Part shown: positions 22,533-34,160 of the stretch, one piece after another
Layout of the letters: every line of letters begins with the position of its first letter
Numbering within the stretch: position 1 is the first letter of the stretch
Assembly: GCA_037349105.1 (NCBI GenBank)
Contig: JAYJMM010000019.1
Span: 1,426,001-1,490,000 of the forward strand
Source: Limnomonas spitsbergensis
Taxonomy: Eukaryota > Chlorophyta > Chlorophyceae > Chlamydomonadales
Reading direction: 5' to 3'
Length of the DNA: 64,000 bases
Made by a program: the position numbers and the translations under genes
Notes under the pieces: model-generated
What the model was told of the DNA's origin: nothing
Seen by the model: the letters and a program-made list of their open reading frames with translations, nothing else
Database searches by the model: none

Positions 22533-23560
22533 ATTCAGGAATGCCCTGCAATTCTGCCAAGCATCAGACAGGGCCTGCCGATGTACGGTAATTATAGGAC
22601 CCCCGAAAGTTCCAACCGTGTTACCCGCCCGCGCACCCGCGCACCCGCCCGCGGGCTGCATTTGCTCCAATTCCGCCCCCAAGTACAGGCTTTTGCAAAA
22701 GGATGTCGTGTGCATGTGATGGATTTATCGTGGTATGCAGTACATTCTCCTCATCGTCGGGTGCAAAATCTCATATCGTTGTAGTAAAAATTCGTGACTA
22801 CTGGTAGTGTTTTTCAAGTCACTACTTAGCTGTCATTCCCACGCGATTTCCTGTTGAAAACCTAGCTGAAACCCCCTGTATTTGGAGCTGGTGCTTTTCC
22901 CAGCACATGGCTTTAAATTCAATAGCCCCATCAACCAGTTCCAAGGAAGTTGGCCTACAGATAAATCAAGTGCTGGTGCTGAAGTTGGTGCAGCCCTCTC
23001 ACCAAAGCGGGGGGGGCATGCCTTGCTGCAAGCATGAAGCATCGCCTCATACATCATTTAAAATGGGGTTGTTTGGTCTTACACCTTGCCCATCAAGTGA
23101 ATCTCCAAGCCCTTATTACTGAGACAACTGAAGTCGGGGGAAGAGAGAGCAAATGCAGACCCTTGCAGATGGGCCATCGTTCTTTCGATTGCTAACCTAG
23201 TTTATACCATGTTCAAACCATTTCGCGACGCTTGCTCCAAGCATGTAGTGTGATGCTAAGCAAGTCCGTTAACTAAATCACAATTCAGTAATTCACTGTT
23301 GTTTCTGACCCTTGCAACCGAGGGGGGGACAAACAAAAAGTCAAACACCCCATCATAAAAAAAATGTGAAACGACCCCTGGCTAGTGGCTACCCCCCCCC
23401 CCGCGCCTCCGGAACCTAGTAAAACCTTAATTTCTCAGTCAAAAACCAGAATTTCAGGGAGGGAGCGGGTTCAATTTCTATCAGCTCAAAAGTGCGCTTC
23501 TACTGGTGTCGATAAATGTACATGGTTCACAAATGTCAAGTGGTGAAACAAAAGAATATA
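22533..23560. other. Intergenic, no gene seen
   Basis: Contains CCGCCCGCGC repeats near 22630, a poly-C run near 23392, and otherwise low-information sequence. Confidence 0.5.
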
Positions 23561-23586
23561 CCATTGCTCTTGCTACCACCTGCCAG

Positions 23587-24921
23587 CTACGAATCCACGC
23601 TAGAGACCATGATGCTCCAGAAACGAGAGGACTCTCGCACGAGTGGCAGCAAACTAGCATCTAACTTGAGCGTGCTGACGTGCTGCTTCAGAAGCTTGGT
23701 ATTCTGCCTCTTAGGGAGCTCCTTGCCCACCACCCCCTCAAACTCTTCAGCGCTGATGGCATATCTCGTCACATCTGCCTCCGTCAGCTCCTGACCAGGG
23801 TGGGCTGACTCCATGTGATCTAGGAAGTGATAGCTCCACACATAAGGGCGGACGGTGCCCACGATGCTCCTGCAGATGGTGCAAGCCACTGGTCTGTTGG
23901 TGCAAGGATTGGTGGCAGAACCCCTCTCAGCAGCTGCATATGACATCTTGTACTTCAGGGGGCAGCGGGACTCGACTGCTAGCATGCTGCTGGTAGAGCC
24001 TTTGCCCAACTCCGTTTTGCATAGGCCTGATGTCCTGTCGTCACACACAATGCCAGAGAAGCCGCATGCCTCAGCAACACTTGGCTTCAAGCTACACGCT
24101 GCTCCACATTGGCGCTCCGACGTGCAGTCGCATAGCTGATAGCTTGATTATCTTCCCACAGCCATGCACCTTGCACACAGTCGGCGCATCCCCAGCTATT
24201 GGTGGTCCATATTCTTGCTGAAGATCCTCCAACTCTTGGGGTTGTCATCGCAAAATGGCCAGGGCTTGGCATCATCGCCTCTGTACGGGAACTCAGCTGA
24301 CATGCTCAAGCTGTGGCTAGAAGCTGATGGAAGCTGACCAGGGACCCCCACCTGTTGGGCCAGCATGCAGCTGAAGTTGACGTCAAGGGTCGACCCCTCA
24401 CACGCCGCAATGATACCTAGAGAAGGAGAGGCTGACATTGCAAAGGGGGTGGCCCTGTGGGCTGGCACCTTGAGCATAACACCGACTTTCCCACCCCAAG
24501 CCAAGGACATTGCTGGTCCATCAGCCTCACTCCCTCTAGAGTACGTCCAGTGCATGAGCACCCCTGTCACTACAGCTACCTTCATCATCAGCTGCTCCGG
24601 TGTCAACTCACCCACGCTGTACATGCCCTCCTTGGCAGTAGGGACCTGGAGCATATCTGCTCTGAGCACGGCCAGAGCTGACACGCCGTTGCATGCTAGA
24701 GCAAGAGGCTCTACGGCAGCCGCATGCTCGATAGCAGCAGCAGCAGCCGGAGCAAGAGCTGAAGGAGTAGCAGAAGTAAAAGAGGGGTATAATGATGTGA
24801 TTGTGCGCTGTCGCTTCGTCGAGTTCTCCTTGGCCAGCCTCTCAGCTCCTCTCTTGCACTCTTTCCCCTGTTGGTGATTTCTTAGGGCCACTGGGTTGGA
24901 TGTGAATTTCACGACCTTCAA
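23587..24921 (-). pseudogene. Frameshifted cysteine-rich ORF of unknown function (possibly transposon-derived)
   Basis: Two minus-strand open frames, 24921-24196 and 24090-23587, appear to be one protein broken by two single-step frame changes. The first break is at a CCC run near 24240 and the second near 24108. Between them a third frame reads through GPPIAGDAPTVCKVHGCGK and KIIKLSAMRLHVGA, which carries cysteines and histidine spaced like a zinc finger. The last part has CTICRSIVGTVRPYVWSYHF then DHMESAHPG, another CxxC...H...H pattern. The N-terminus is basic and Ala-rich. I cannot name the family. Both breaks sit in or near C runs, so sequencing or assembly error is as possible as decay. 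Confidence 0.4.
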
Positions 24922-24949
24922 ACAATGCTCACAGCAGGTTGTAATTGCT

Positions 24950-25330
24950 TACTTAATAGTAACTACCAATGCAGGAACATCGTGTGAGTCCATAATGGAT
25001 GTACGCACAACGGTGCATGTGGTTCCGGAGCATGTCAAAATTGCATGCCAAGAGGGGTCTGGCATTCTGTGTGGAATTTTTATGATGCATATCTGTAGCA
25101 AATGACAGTGGGAATGCAACACTGTAGCTATCGTCTCAATCTGATGTTTAAAAAAAGATATGAAAACAAATCCAAAAAGTTTTTTTTACCCCCTCCCCCC
25201 CCACTTTGCCCCTCCGTATCTCCCAGGCCCCTGGGCCAAAAACAATTTTAAGACCAGATATGGAAAGCTCTCGTCAAGCTCTACAACTTGAAAGGATGGG
25301 GTGTATTCAGATTTTGTTTGCCCCCCTCAC
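24950..25330 (+). repeat. Dispersed repeat, copy 1 (paralog at 59765-60240)
   Basis: Shares with 59765-60240 the ordered words GTGAGTC, GTGCATGTGGTT, AAAATTGCATGCCAAGAGGG, TCTGATGTTTAA, GACCAGATATGGAA and CTCTACAACTT. This copy lacks the SINE-like insertion present in the other and so serves as its empty site. Confidence 0.75.
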
Positions 25331-25339
25331 TTGCAACTG

Positions 25340-26004
25340 TTACTCTTTGGCCTCGAAGGCAGACTCTCGGATACGTTGGAGTATTGAGGCAGAAGATCTA
25401 ACAGCTGCTTCATACACCACATTAAATGGATACTGTCAGCTAGTGCACATTCTGTTTCATGTCTAAAGATGAGCCTCGAAGTTGCACGTACTATTCATTC
25501 CAGCAAATCAGAATACCGGTAGGCTGCCAAAATAACCTTGGGGGGGTCCCAAAGAGCCCTTAACCATGCATAGCTCAGCCTGCTGTGCGTACGCCCTTTG
25601 CCATCAGTGGCGGCGTTAAACGTTGTACCAACCGGCAACCGTGTCACCCAAGCTCTCAAATTGCTCCCATGCGCGCCTTTCGGCGGTGCCACTTTGTCCA
25701 TAAACATATAAGGTTCAACAAGAACAAAATACGTAGCCTTCCTTGCAATCTTCAAGGATTCAATATCATGATTAATCAGAGTCTAATCACTCCCAAACAA
25801 CTCAGTTATGCCCTCACCCATTATAGTAAAGTAAGGTACTACGTCAACGTCCCAAAAGCCTTGTCTCAGCAAGCCACCCAATGAACCAGGCATCCCTACC
25901 CCCGCGCTAATACAAGAACATCCCAGCCACATCCAGATCTACCGATCCACATCTCCAGATCTACCGATCCGCATCTTCAGATCTATGACTCGGTATCTCG
26001 AGGT
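25340..26004. other. Intergenic, no convincing gene
   Basis: An 86-codon minus-strand frame at 25495-25755 lacks an ATG and recognisable motifs. At 25925-25990 there are three copies of CCAGATCTACCGATCC-type units next to the 3' end of the coiled-coil gene; the last one resembles that gene's stop-codon region. Confidence 0.4.
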
Positions 26005-29000
26005 CTATGAATCCGCTGAAGGCTCGGCCTCCTCGACTGCTGAGGCCTCAATGCTGGGGCCCAACGCCGACGATTCTGCAGTTGTTCCCGGACCTTGCGA
26101 TGACTCACTCAACCCGGGCCCCATGGCCTCTGACGTCTCGGTGTTCGCCCCAAGGGATGCTTCCCCCGCCGGCTGGGAAGAACCCGAGGCCCTCCGCGTG
26201 GCGGCTGTCTCACCCGATGATTCGGGCCCAACGCTCGTCTGAGGTGACGCGGATGGAGCGGTTCCGTCGGAAGTCGCAGCGGCGTTCTGCCCGTCCAAGC
26301 TGTTGGAGGCACTGGCCTTTGATGACGACACGGCGGGCGGCGTGCCAGCGCCGCTTCCGCTACTGTCTTTCCGGTGCTGCCTGCTCTCTGCCCGGGCATA
26401 CGTCCTGCTGTACGGCACGGCCTTCGGCTGAGAGAGGTGCACCTCCGGCGAAGCGGAGGGCTTCTTCGCATGGGGTGCCGCGGGCGGCTTGCTCACGGCG
26501 GGCGCGGGCGCAGGCAAGGCCTCCGCCCGCGCATAAGCGGGCGGCGTGCCCGGCGGCGCCTCGACGGGCGGTCTCATGGCCCCTTCTTGAGGAGGAGCAA
26601 GCGACGAAGCCGCTCCTTCCTCCGAAGCCTGCGGCTCCGGAAACGACGGCTCCTCGACAGGCTCCAAAACACTCTCAGCCTGCTCCTCCTCCTCCTCGTG
26701 CTCCTCAAGCAGGTGCGGCGCTGGGGCCCAGGAGGCCTGTGCCGTCAGAGGGTTCTCACTCACCACAATGGTCAGCGGGATGGTCTCGTTGATCGTGATG
26801 CAAAGCTGCACGACCTCCACGGGCGCGGGAGGGAATTGCGGCTGCAGGGGCGGTTTGTGCATCAAGCCGCCATCGTCCGCACCCGCGTTAAATCGTTCCT
26901 GGGCGTCCTCCTCTTCGAGACTGCCAAAGTACGTGGCCTTGGAGGGGGACAGCCTGAGGGTTTTGAGGGTTGGGGGATGCAGTTGCCTTTCCTCGTGACT
27001 ACCGATCATGTTGTTTGGGGGTGAGGGGTACTTTGGGGGTGACAGGTTGGTTGGAGGTGCCATACAACTATGAATTGTCAATCGTAAACGGTGAGACTCA
27101 GTCTAAAATCGAGGGTTTGGTATAATATTCGTCCTGACAGCAGCACTGGAAAAAGAGTAATTTATACCCGAGGGAAATATATGATGTATACAATTGTCTA
27201 TATATACCGTACTGGTGCTGGTATATATACCACATAATAGTATGTACATTAGTATATACAATTGTATGTTTGTTTTAAACCCACCTTCTCCTTAGCTGCT
27301 TCAGCTCCAGCATCACGGCCCTCAGCTCCTTGTCCTTGTCATCGAGGTTGGCCGAAGCAACCACGAGCTTGTGCCGGAGCTGCTCCCGCTCGCGACCCGC
27401 CACTGCTGCAGACTGCTTGTTGAGACGGGCGTCGACGTCTATCTTCTGTCGAAGCACCGAGACCTCGTGCTCCAGGTCCTACGTGTTGAGTAGGGTTCAG
27501 GGATAAGGGCATGAAGTATAGCTCCGCTGCGGACTCCTTGTTGAGCCATGCGTCGACATCTGGCTCCTAGCTATCATCTGTTCACCTTGGGGAGATGGGG
27601 AGTGGGGAGATACCCTTGTAAACCCTAAACCCTGACACAGATAAAGCATGCACGCATCTAGTTGTGTGCGAGACATGCGCGCGGGTCCTTATTCCCATGC
27701 GTGTAACACTGCAACCAAAACCTCGTGTTACAGGTTCTACGCAATGTGTACAGCTTAAAGTTTGGGGGTCAGGGTTGAGAGTTCTGGTCGGGTTCAGACT
27801 GCTTGTTGAGACGCCCGTCCCTGACAACATTTGCCCTAAGCACCGAAACCTCATATGCTTCTGGTCCTAAATCTTTCACACAGGTTAGGGTCCAGAGTAA
27901 AGTTGTTGCTACAAAGCTGACGCAACCATCCACAGCCTCTTGCGAAAGGGCCAGGCAGAGCGAAACGGGAGGAGACCAAGGACGAAAACCGAAACATAAA
28001 CATTAAGTGCTCCCACCCTGGAGAGCAGGGGTCCTATGTGTGATGCAATTTCCAACGCATGTCGGTAGCCCGTGCAAGGACTCTTGGTACAGGAGTACAG
28101 GACTAAGGGTGCGAGCATGCCCCCAGCATGCCCCCAGCGAGCAGGCACCCAAGGCCCAAGCATGCCCCAGCAAGCCCACGGCCCAGCATACCCCCAGCAA
28201 GCAGGCCCCAGCGAGCAGGCACCCAAGGCCCAGCATGCCCCCAGCCCGGCAGGCCCCCATCGAGCCCCCTGGCCCAGTATGCCCCTAGCAAGCCCAAGGT
28301 CAAGCTGGCCCCCATCCAGCCCCCTAGGCCCAACAAGCCCCCAGCATGCCCTAAACCCTAAGCCCACGGCCCAGCATGCCCCCATCCAGCCCCTTGGCCC
28401 ATAGCACATCCCTAGTGAGCATGCCCCCAGCATACCCCACGGTCCAGCAAGACCCCATCAGGACCTCTGGCCCAGCAGGCCCTATTTTCCAGCAGGCCCC
28501 CAACATGCCCAGCAGCCTAGCTTGCTCCCCGGACTGGCTTGCCCTCAGGCCTTGCATGACCCAGGCCCAGAAAGCTCACGTTCTCCCAGCATGTCCAGCC
28601 CCCTGGCCAAGCAGGCCTCAAGGTCCGGCATTGCCCCGGCCAGCAAGCCACCAACATGCCCCCATCAAGCTACCATGGCCAACAGGCCCCCAAGGCCCTA
28701 CCATGCCCAGCAGGCCCACAGCCACTAAGTCCCAACATGCCTCCAGCAAGCCATCAGCCAGCACGCCCCCGTCTGACCATCAGGCCCAGCCGCCTGACCA
28801 TCAGGCCCAGCCCAGGCGCCTCAACATGCTCCCAGTAGTCCCACAGCCAGCACGCCCTACGTGCCTCTAGCAGGCCGTCGGCCAGCACGCCCCAATTTGA
28901 CCATCCCCCAGCCGCCTCACCTGAACTCTCCGCACTTGCTCCTTGAACAAATTTCTGAGGTTGTCCTCCCGCTCTACCTCCTCTGGGGTGCGAGAACAAG

Positions 29001-30163
29001 CCTACGCAGAAATCGTAACAGGTTAAATATGCATGGCTCCCGCTTCAGCCATGGGGCGTCCATGCGTCCCCATGGCCCATGCTCATCCATGCACCCATGT
29101 GTAATGCTCCAACACCCCCACAGACGAAATGGGCTCCTTCACCTGAAGCTGCTGCTTTAGCACATTGATGGTATCCTCCATGACAACGATCTGGTTGTTC
29201 CGCTTCAGCAGGTCGCTCTCCAGAACCTGTGTCTTGTGCTTGTACTTGCGGAGCTTGTCCTTCATCACCTACATGTCGGGCGTAACACATATTTACATAG
29301 AGGGATTTGATTTTTAATTTTGAGGACGCGGGCTGTGGCTTGCTGTCGGGGTTGTCGACTGGCAGAGGTCGTGCCATGGAACATGTTGCAACCTAAACGG
29401 AAACGGGATTGCGCAATGGCCTGGCCTTCCGCGCAGATCGCACCTTGTTCTCTTCGAATACCATTCGCAGCTTGGGAGGCAGATCCGAAATAGACGCGTT
29501 TTGGAAGTCGACGATGGCGGGTCGGTCCGCGCCGATGCCATCGAGCTTGAACACTGCCTGCAGCCCGCAACGAGCATGCAAGTGAGCTCTTCGGCGCGAG
29601 CTGACGGAACATCGATTCGTACATAAACTAAATCCCCGCCGCTGCTGCTTCTGCGAGCATGTTATGTGCCACGATCCTCGCACCTTCTCTATGTCCTTCT
29701 TCTCCTCCCGCACTCGCTGCAGCTCACGTCTCTGGTCCTCCGCCAGGGCCTCAACGCTATTGATGTAATCCTGCTCGTAATTACATAAAGATAACGAATG
29801 AAGCAATAGGTCCAAACCAGCCCCGGTGTGTAAACTGTGAATGCCGTAGTTCCAAGACCTGCTTTGCGCAGCAGTCCTTACCTGCAGGTCGTGCAGAAGG
29901 CCTAACGATTTGATTGTAGATATATGGCTAGATTTCCCATTCTTCCCCGGTGACGTTTTGCCGGCATCCTTGGAGGCACGAATGGACTGGATGTAAGGGT
30001 TTGCTGATTTCTCTGGGGGAGACAAAGCAGATGATGCCGCCGCATTATCAACCATTTCATTAACGCAGCAATTGCTAAGCTCTCGATGCGCAGGCAGTCC
30101 TTTCCGCCTGCAAAACTCACAAACATGTAACAGTACTGCTGGGTTGTACCGTGGACGGATCAT
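26005..30163 (-). CDS. Coiled-coil protein with proline/alanine-rich C-terminus, 7 exons, 648 residues
   Basis: Exons on the minus strand: 30163-29882, 29770-29684, 29557-29444, 29268-29143, 29001-28921, 27478-27285 and 27067-26005. All junctions have GT-AG signals and matching phases (0,0,0,0,0,2), with ATG at 30163 and TAG at 26005. The N-terminus has a small CEFCRRKGLPAHRELSNCC cysteine/histidine cluster. Residues about 95-295 are strongly heptad-like (EDQRRELQRVREEKKDIEK, MMKDKLRKYKHKTQVLESDL, REREQLRHKLVVASANLDDK). The last exon (about 350 residues) is acidic and then Pro/Ala/Ser-rich, probably disordered. The layout recalls ciliary or centrosomal coiled-coil proteins such as lebercilin-type proteins, but I see no diagnostic motif, so the function is unassigned. 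It is divergently transcribed from the BTB gene. Confidence 0.8.
28105..28860 (+). repeat. Intronic degenerate repeat CCCAGCATGCCCCCAGCAAG
   Basis: Irregular ~10-bp words (CCCAGCA, AGCATGCCCC, AAGGCCCA) fill most of the 1.44-kb intron between exons 5 and 6 of the coiled-coil gene. The overlapping open frames are shadows of this. Confidence 0.8.
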
Positions 30164-30301
30164 GTTTGGAATTCTTCCCGAACTTTTGGCTGCGCCCGAA
30201 AAGGCTTCCCTGCTTTACTTTTCCACTTGCCCTGGCTGCAGATCTCGGCTGCATAGCCTCCTTCACGCCATCCGTCCATTCCCATTCCCGAAGCACCGAT
30301 C
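30164..30301. promoter_or_regulatory. Shared bidirectional promoter between coiled-coil and BTB genes
   Basis: Only 138 bp separate the two start codons, so both 5' UTRs and promoters must lie here or within the first exons. I see no clear TATA box. The arrangement suggests co-expression, which is inference. Confidence 0.6.
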
Positions 30302-31894
30302 ATGGCCTTATCCGATAGCTTTAACGAGGAAGAATTTTCTGATGTGATCTTGCACTTCAGCGCGGCCCCCAGCTCCGAAGATCCAGATATCCCTGTGGGC
30401 AGCAGACGACCCAGACCTGCTCCCTCGCGCTCATTGTTCGTGCATAGAGTCTTTCTGAGTGGTAGCCTCTACTTCAAAGCGATGCTGCAGCGCTGGGAGC
30501 CCGATCTCACCCCGGCCTCCTCCTCGTCGGCTGCTGATGGAAATGGGCTTCCCGCTTCAGCTGGAGAAGACAGAAGCATGCCGAAGCGCAGAGTTGAGCT
30601 GGTTCATGAGGTGCGGGAAGGCGAGATGGATGCTGCTGAGATGCTTGTGCGGAGCCTCTACAAGGCCCCATTGTCCCTGGAGGTGACTGGCAACCCCAAG
30701 CTGCTGCTGCAAATGCTCATCCTGGCCGATGAGTACCAGTGCCCCACCTACTGCACCGAGCCGATCATCGCGGCGTTAAGTGCGATGCTGCATGGCCCGT
30801 ATTACGACGCCAGCGTCCTGCCCATGGTGTACGTCAACATGCCTAGCGAGATGATGGCTGTGGAGACCATCCAGCCGCTTCTGGTGACGTGCAGGCGCAG
30901 CCTGCTGCAGCACTATGGGAACCTGCCGTACATCATAACTGGCGCGCAGCGTCCCCGCAGCATCGTCCCCACAGCAGCACCCGCCCAGTGGCCGCCAACA
31001 GGGGCGCTGTTGGCGCCGGCTTTGCTGCCGAGCCATGCCTTCGAGAAGTTTTGTTGCCTGCCCCACCTGGCGGTTCTTGAGTGGCTCAAGTCTGACAACC
31101 TAAAAGTGCACTCGGAGAACTGTGTGGTCTTCCAGCTAACAGCCTGGGTACACAGCGATGACCATGCGCCATGCTGCCCAGAGCAGCTCGATGAGCTGGC
31201 GCGCCACGTCAGGGTCTGCCATCTCACCCCTTCGTACCTGCATGCTGTTTTGCCGGATCTTGAGTGGTTCCGGAGCTGCCGCTGCATGGCCTTCCTGCCC
31301 ATGCTGCAGGTCGCTATGGCCACAAACAGGAAGGCCTCGCTGGTGTGGACTGGGCCCAAGGCGTGGCTCGCGGAGCAGCGCACACGGACTTATCCCGCTT
31401 TGACGAAGCTGACCCTAGACCTGGGCCCGAACGAGATCCCAAACCTGCTGAACCAAGCAGGGCTGCCTACAGACCAGGCCCAGCTGCCAGTGGACCCAGC
31501 AGCGCCGCCCACCGACCAGGCGATGCCGCCTCCCGAGGTCTTCCCGGTCAGCAAGGCCGTCTACAGCAATGGCGTCTTCTTCCGCCTGGGCGCCCGCGTC
31601 TGGGAACGTCCGCAGGGAAAGTACGTCCTGTGGCTGGGCTTGAAGGTGGACGCACAGTGCCTGGCCACAGCCTTCCAGCCATTCAGGAGCAGCATCAAGG
31701 CCGTGGGTGCCACCGGCACCGTCGCGTCGGACGCCGGCGTGTCGTCAACGCGCTTTGACGTGGTCTTGCCGGGCGGTGAGGGCGCGCCCTGGACGCGGAT
31801 CAACGGGGAGGAGCGCCTCACGGACTCGATGGAGGAGGCGTTGGCGCCTTTCATGGTGGACGTCAACTTCAAGGTCACTGCACGCATTCACTAG
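30302..31894 (+). CDS. BTB-BACK domain protein, intronless, 530 residues
   Basis: A single uninterrupted frame from an ATG to TAG. The BTB fold is read from FSDVILHFS (residues ~12-20), the core FVHRVFLSGSLYFKAML (~45-61), and later MLVRSLYKAPLSLEV and LLQMLILADEYQCP, all in the canonical order. A BACK-like segment follows (FEKFCCLPHLAVLEWLKSDN, ENCVVFQLTAWV, around 240-277). Proteins of this type are usually substrate adaptors for CUL3 ubiquitin ligases; the C-terminal 130 residues, with SNGVFFRLGARVW and KYVLWLGLKVDA, would then bind the substrate, but I do not recognise that domain. Being intronless among intron-rich neighbours hints at an old retrocopy, or simply intron loss. Confidence 0.85.
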   Translation: MALSDSFNEEEFSDVILHFSAAPSSEDPDIPVGSRRPRPAPSRSLFVHRVFLSGSLYFKAMLQRWEPDLTPASSSSAADGNGLPASAGEDRSMPKRRVELVHEVREGEMDAAEMLVRSLYKAPLSLEVTGNPKLLLQMLILADEYQCPTYCTEPIIAALSAMLHGPYYDASVLPMVYVNMPSEMMAVETIQPLLVTCRRSLLQHYGNLPYIITGAQRPRSIVPTAAPAQWPPTGALLAPALLPSHAFEKFCCLPHLAVLEWLKSDNLKVHSENCVVFQLTAWVHSDDHAPCCPEQLDELARHVRVCHLTPSYLHAVLPDLEWFRSCRCMAFLPMLQVAMATNRKASLVWTGPKAWLAEQRTRTYPALTKLTLDLGPNEIPNLLNQAGLPTDQAQLPVDPAAPPTDQAMPPPEVFPVSKAVYSNGVFFRLGARVWERPQGKYVLWLGLKVDAQCLATAFQPFRSSIKAVGATGTVASDAGVSSTRFDVVLPGGEGAPWTRINGEERLTDSMEEALAPFMVDVNFKVTARIH

Positions 31895-31975
31895 ATGGCA
31901 GTCATTCCCTACCAGCCCCACGTGGCCGAGCCTTCAGCAGGGCCCAGCGGGTATGCACCGTTCTGAACACTAGAT
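31893..31975 (-). repeat. Second dispersed repeat family, minus copy at the BTB stop codon
   Basis: Minus-strand match to AACGGTGCATACCCGCTGGG and GCTCGGCCACGTGGGGCTGG; it overlaps the stop codon of the BTB gene and so forms the start of its 3' UTR. Confidence 0.6.
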
Positions 31976-32004
31976 CGCAGCGCACGCTGTGAGGGGCATG
32001 ATAG

Positions 32005-32058
32005 GGGGTGTTGGCGCCTCCTCCATGGTGGAGATCAACTCCGAGGTCACTGGATGAA
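32005..32058 (+). repeat. Decayed copy of the end of the BTB coding exon
   Basis: GGCGCCTCCTCCATGGTGGA and GAGGTCACTGGATGAATG repeat the last ~50 bases of the BTB frame (GGCGCCTTTCATGGTGGACG, AAGGTCACTGCACGCATT) with substitutions. Confidence 0.65.
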
Positions 32059-32699
32059 TGCACTAGCTCGCAGCAGGCGGTGTGAGCCTCTTGACTTTCA
32101 ACTGATAGGTCACTGCCGCTTGCACTGAAAAGTTGAGTGTTGAGAGACTGAGAGGCCTCTTGGTTATGGGAGGTGTAGGACGGCCCGGCTGGCTGCAGTC
32201 TGAATTTTGAGTTGCTCGATGTGAGCCAGATGTTGTATATTATTTCCAGTCTTCAATTTGCTGAAGGGAGCATCAGGCCTCTGTCGACTCCCATTATAAC
32301 ATGCTGTCATGAGCTCGTGATACAGTTTATAAGCTCTTCAGCTTGGGACTCGCAGGCTGCCTTCATGTGCATGCTGTTGCGTGATCTTTTGCGACAGCAT
32401 GCAGGCAGGCAGGCATGTGCGCCCTGCTTGCATGCCTAAAGCATCAAGATTCAAGAAAGGCAGAGCCGCTGTTCATCGCGGCTGTCCACTGCAGTGTTCC
32501 ACCTTCATGGGCTGCTGTGGCTGCCTTGCACATCCAAAATCCAAACCCCTTTTTCCCCTTATTTGCATGTCCTTCATACTTTGCACAATCCAGCCCAGCT
32601 TATCTATTCCAAGCATATTTCAACATTTGTGTGTATTTTGCAAAACTTGCGTGCCCACTGTCCAGCTTCTGCTCCTTTGCAGCTGGGGCTTGGGATAAT

Positions 32700-33240
32700 C
32701 CAGGTTGTATATCTTGTGAATACCTTGTCCTGCTTTCTCGCTGTACTTATCCAGCTTGACACAACCTCTTGTCTTTCTGTCTTCTTACTGCATTTATCCA
32801 GCTTGAAACAGTATCATGTCATGTTATCTTGCTGAACTCTCTCATCTTGATATGTTCTGTTGTATCGCTGAATGTAAAAAGCTTTCAACAGTCTCTCTTG
32901 TCTTGTTTTCTTGCTGAACTCTCTCAGCTTGATTTTTCCTGTTGTATCGCTGAATTTACCCAGCTTTAGACAGCCCCTCTTGTCTTGCTTCTTGCTGAAT
33001 TCACTCAGTTTGATTTTTCCTGTTGTATCGCTGAATTTACCCAGCTTAAGACAGCCCCTCTTGTCTTGCTTCCTGCTGAATTCACTCAGTTTGATTTTTC
33101 CTGTTGTATCGCTGAATTTAATCAGCTTCATCAAGCAGTCTCCCTTGTCCTGATTTCTTGCTTAGCTAGCCCAGTTTCATTTTGCCCCCTGTTCATTGTC
33201 TCGCTGAACCTGTCCAGCTTGAGACAGTAAACAATCTCGT
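32700..33240 (+). repeat. Tandem array, ~78-81 bp unit
   Basis: Five to six copies of TTGATTTTTCCTGTTGTATC, GCTGAATTTACCCAGCTT and AGACAGCCCCTCTTGTCTTG, starting at about 32850, 32931, 33009 and 33089, with weaker copies on both sides. It is pyrimidine-rich and downstream of the BTB gene, perhaps within its 3' region. Confidence 0.8.
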
Positions 33241-33725
33241 TGTCCTGTTGCCTTACCTGAATTGATAGGTCAGTAAGCTGCCTGAATCCCATCTGATTCC
33301 TCTCAATTCACTTTTTCAGGCTTTCCTCGAAATGTTGTGTCGGATTGATGTGCTGCAAAATCCTGCTTCCCAGGCATGCTTCACGTTGAGTGTGTCAGTT
33401 GACCCTCATATACCATGGTTGAATGAAATAACAGTTTTTGAAACACTGTTTCGATAGCTTTTACACGCGTCAGACATGGTATTATCTAAGCTGTGACGGA
33501 ATGTCAATTGTCTATGTACTGCTGGTGTACCGTGTCCATGTACAAGGTCCACATGTTTTGTTACGTATGCCTCAGCTACTCTCTCGCTTTCTCTCTCTGA
33601 CTCTATGAAAGCTGTACTGAGAGCTACACGTCAGAACTCATGGAAGTCGGTATGATGGAAATCTGTCACTACCGGCACTGTAATCGATCTGTCGATCATA
33701 GCGACGTCAAAGTCATCAATCTATC

Positions 33726-33800
33726 TGACGTTACACCTCTGGGCCCTGCCCAAAATGGCCCGGTCGCATGGGCGCCTAACTAAAAGGGAAGGCTGGAAAA
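33726..33800 (+). repeat. Short SINE-like repeat
   Basis: TGACGTTACACCTCTGGGCC head and GGGCGCCTAACTAAAAGGGA end, with an A/G-rich tail. Confidence 0.7.
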
Positions 33801-33964
33801 GAAAGACAAAGGAAGTTCCAGCCTCTGAAGTTCCAGCCAATATGTATCATACAGAGCAGTCATGACATGGAACACCGCCTCTCGGAGCTCTTCTTTGCAT
33901 TGCACCAAGCATCGTAGCTCCAATAGCGAGAATTCTACACCCTCAGCTTTGACAGCTCGGTTTG

Positions 33965-34016
33965 ATGGCGTTACACCTCAGGGCCCTGCACGGGAAGGCT
34001 CAGTTGCACGTGTGAA
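33965..34016 (+). repeat. Short SINE-like repeat, diverged
   Basis: TGGCGTTACACCTCAGGGCC head with a weakened core; the tail is not clear. Confidence 0.5.
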
Positions 34017-34087
34017 AGAGTGTGTATGGTGGTTGATGGGGGCACCTGAGTTCACACATCATGTTAACATGCACATCCAGAATTAAG

Positions 34088-34160
34088 ATCAATGACGCTG
34101 CACCTCTGGGCCCGGCTGAAAAGTCGTGGCCGCAGCGGGACCCCTAATTGAGAGGGAGGG
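34088..34160 (+). repeat. Short SINE-like repeat, diverged
   Basis: ATCAATGACGCTGCACCTCT head, GGGCCCGGCTGAAAAG core, and a purine-rich end. Confidence 0.6.

Noticed and set aside
27582..28433. Gly/Cys/Leu-rich minus frames such as 27909-28433
   Set aside because: They fall in the repeat-filled intron of the coiled-coil gene, whose flanking exons already join in frame.
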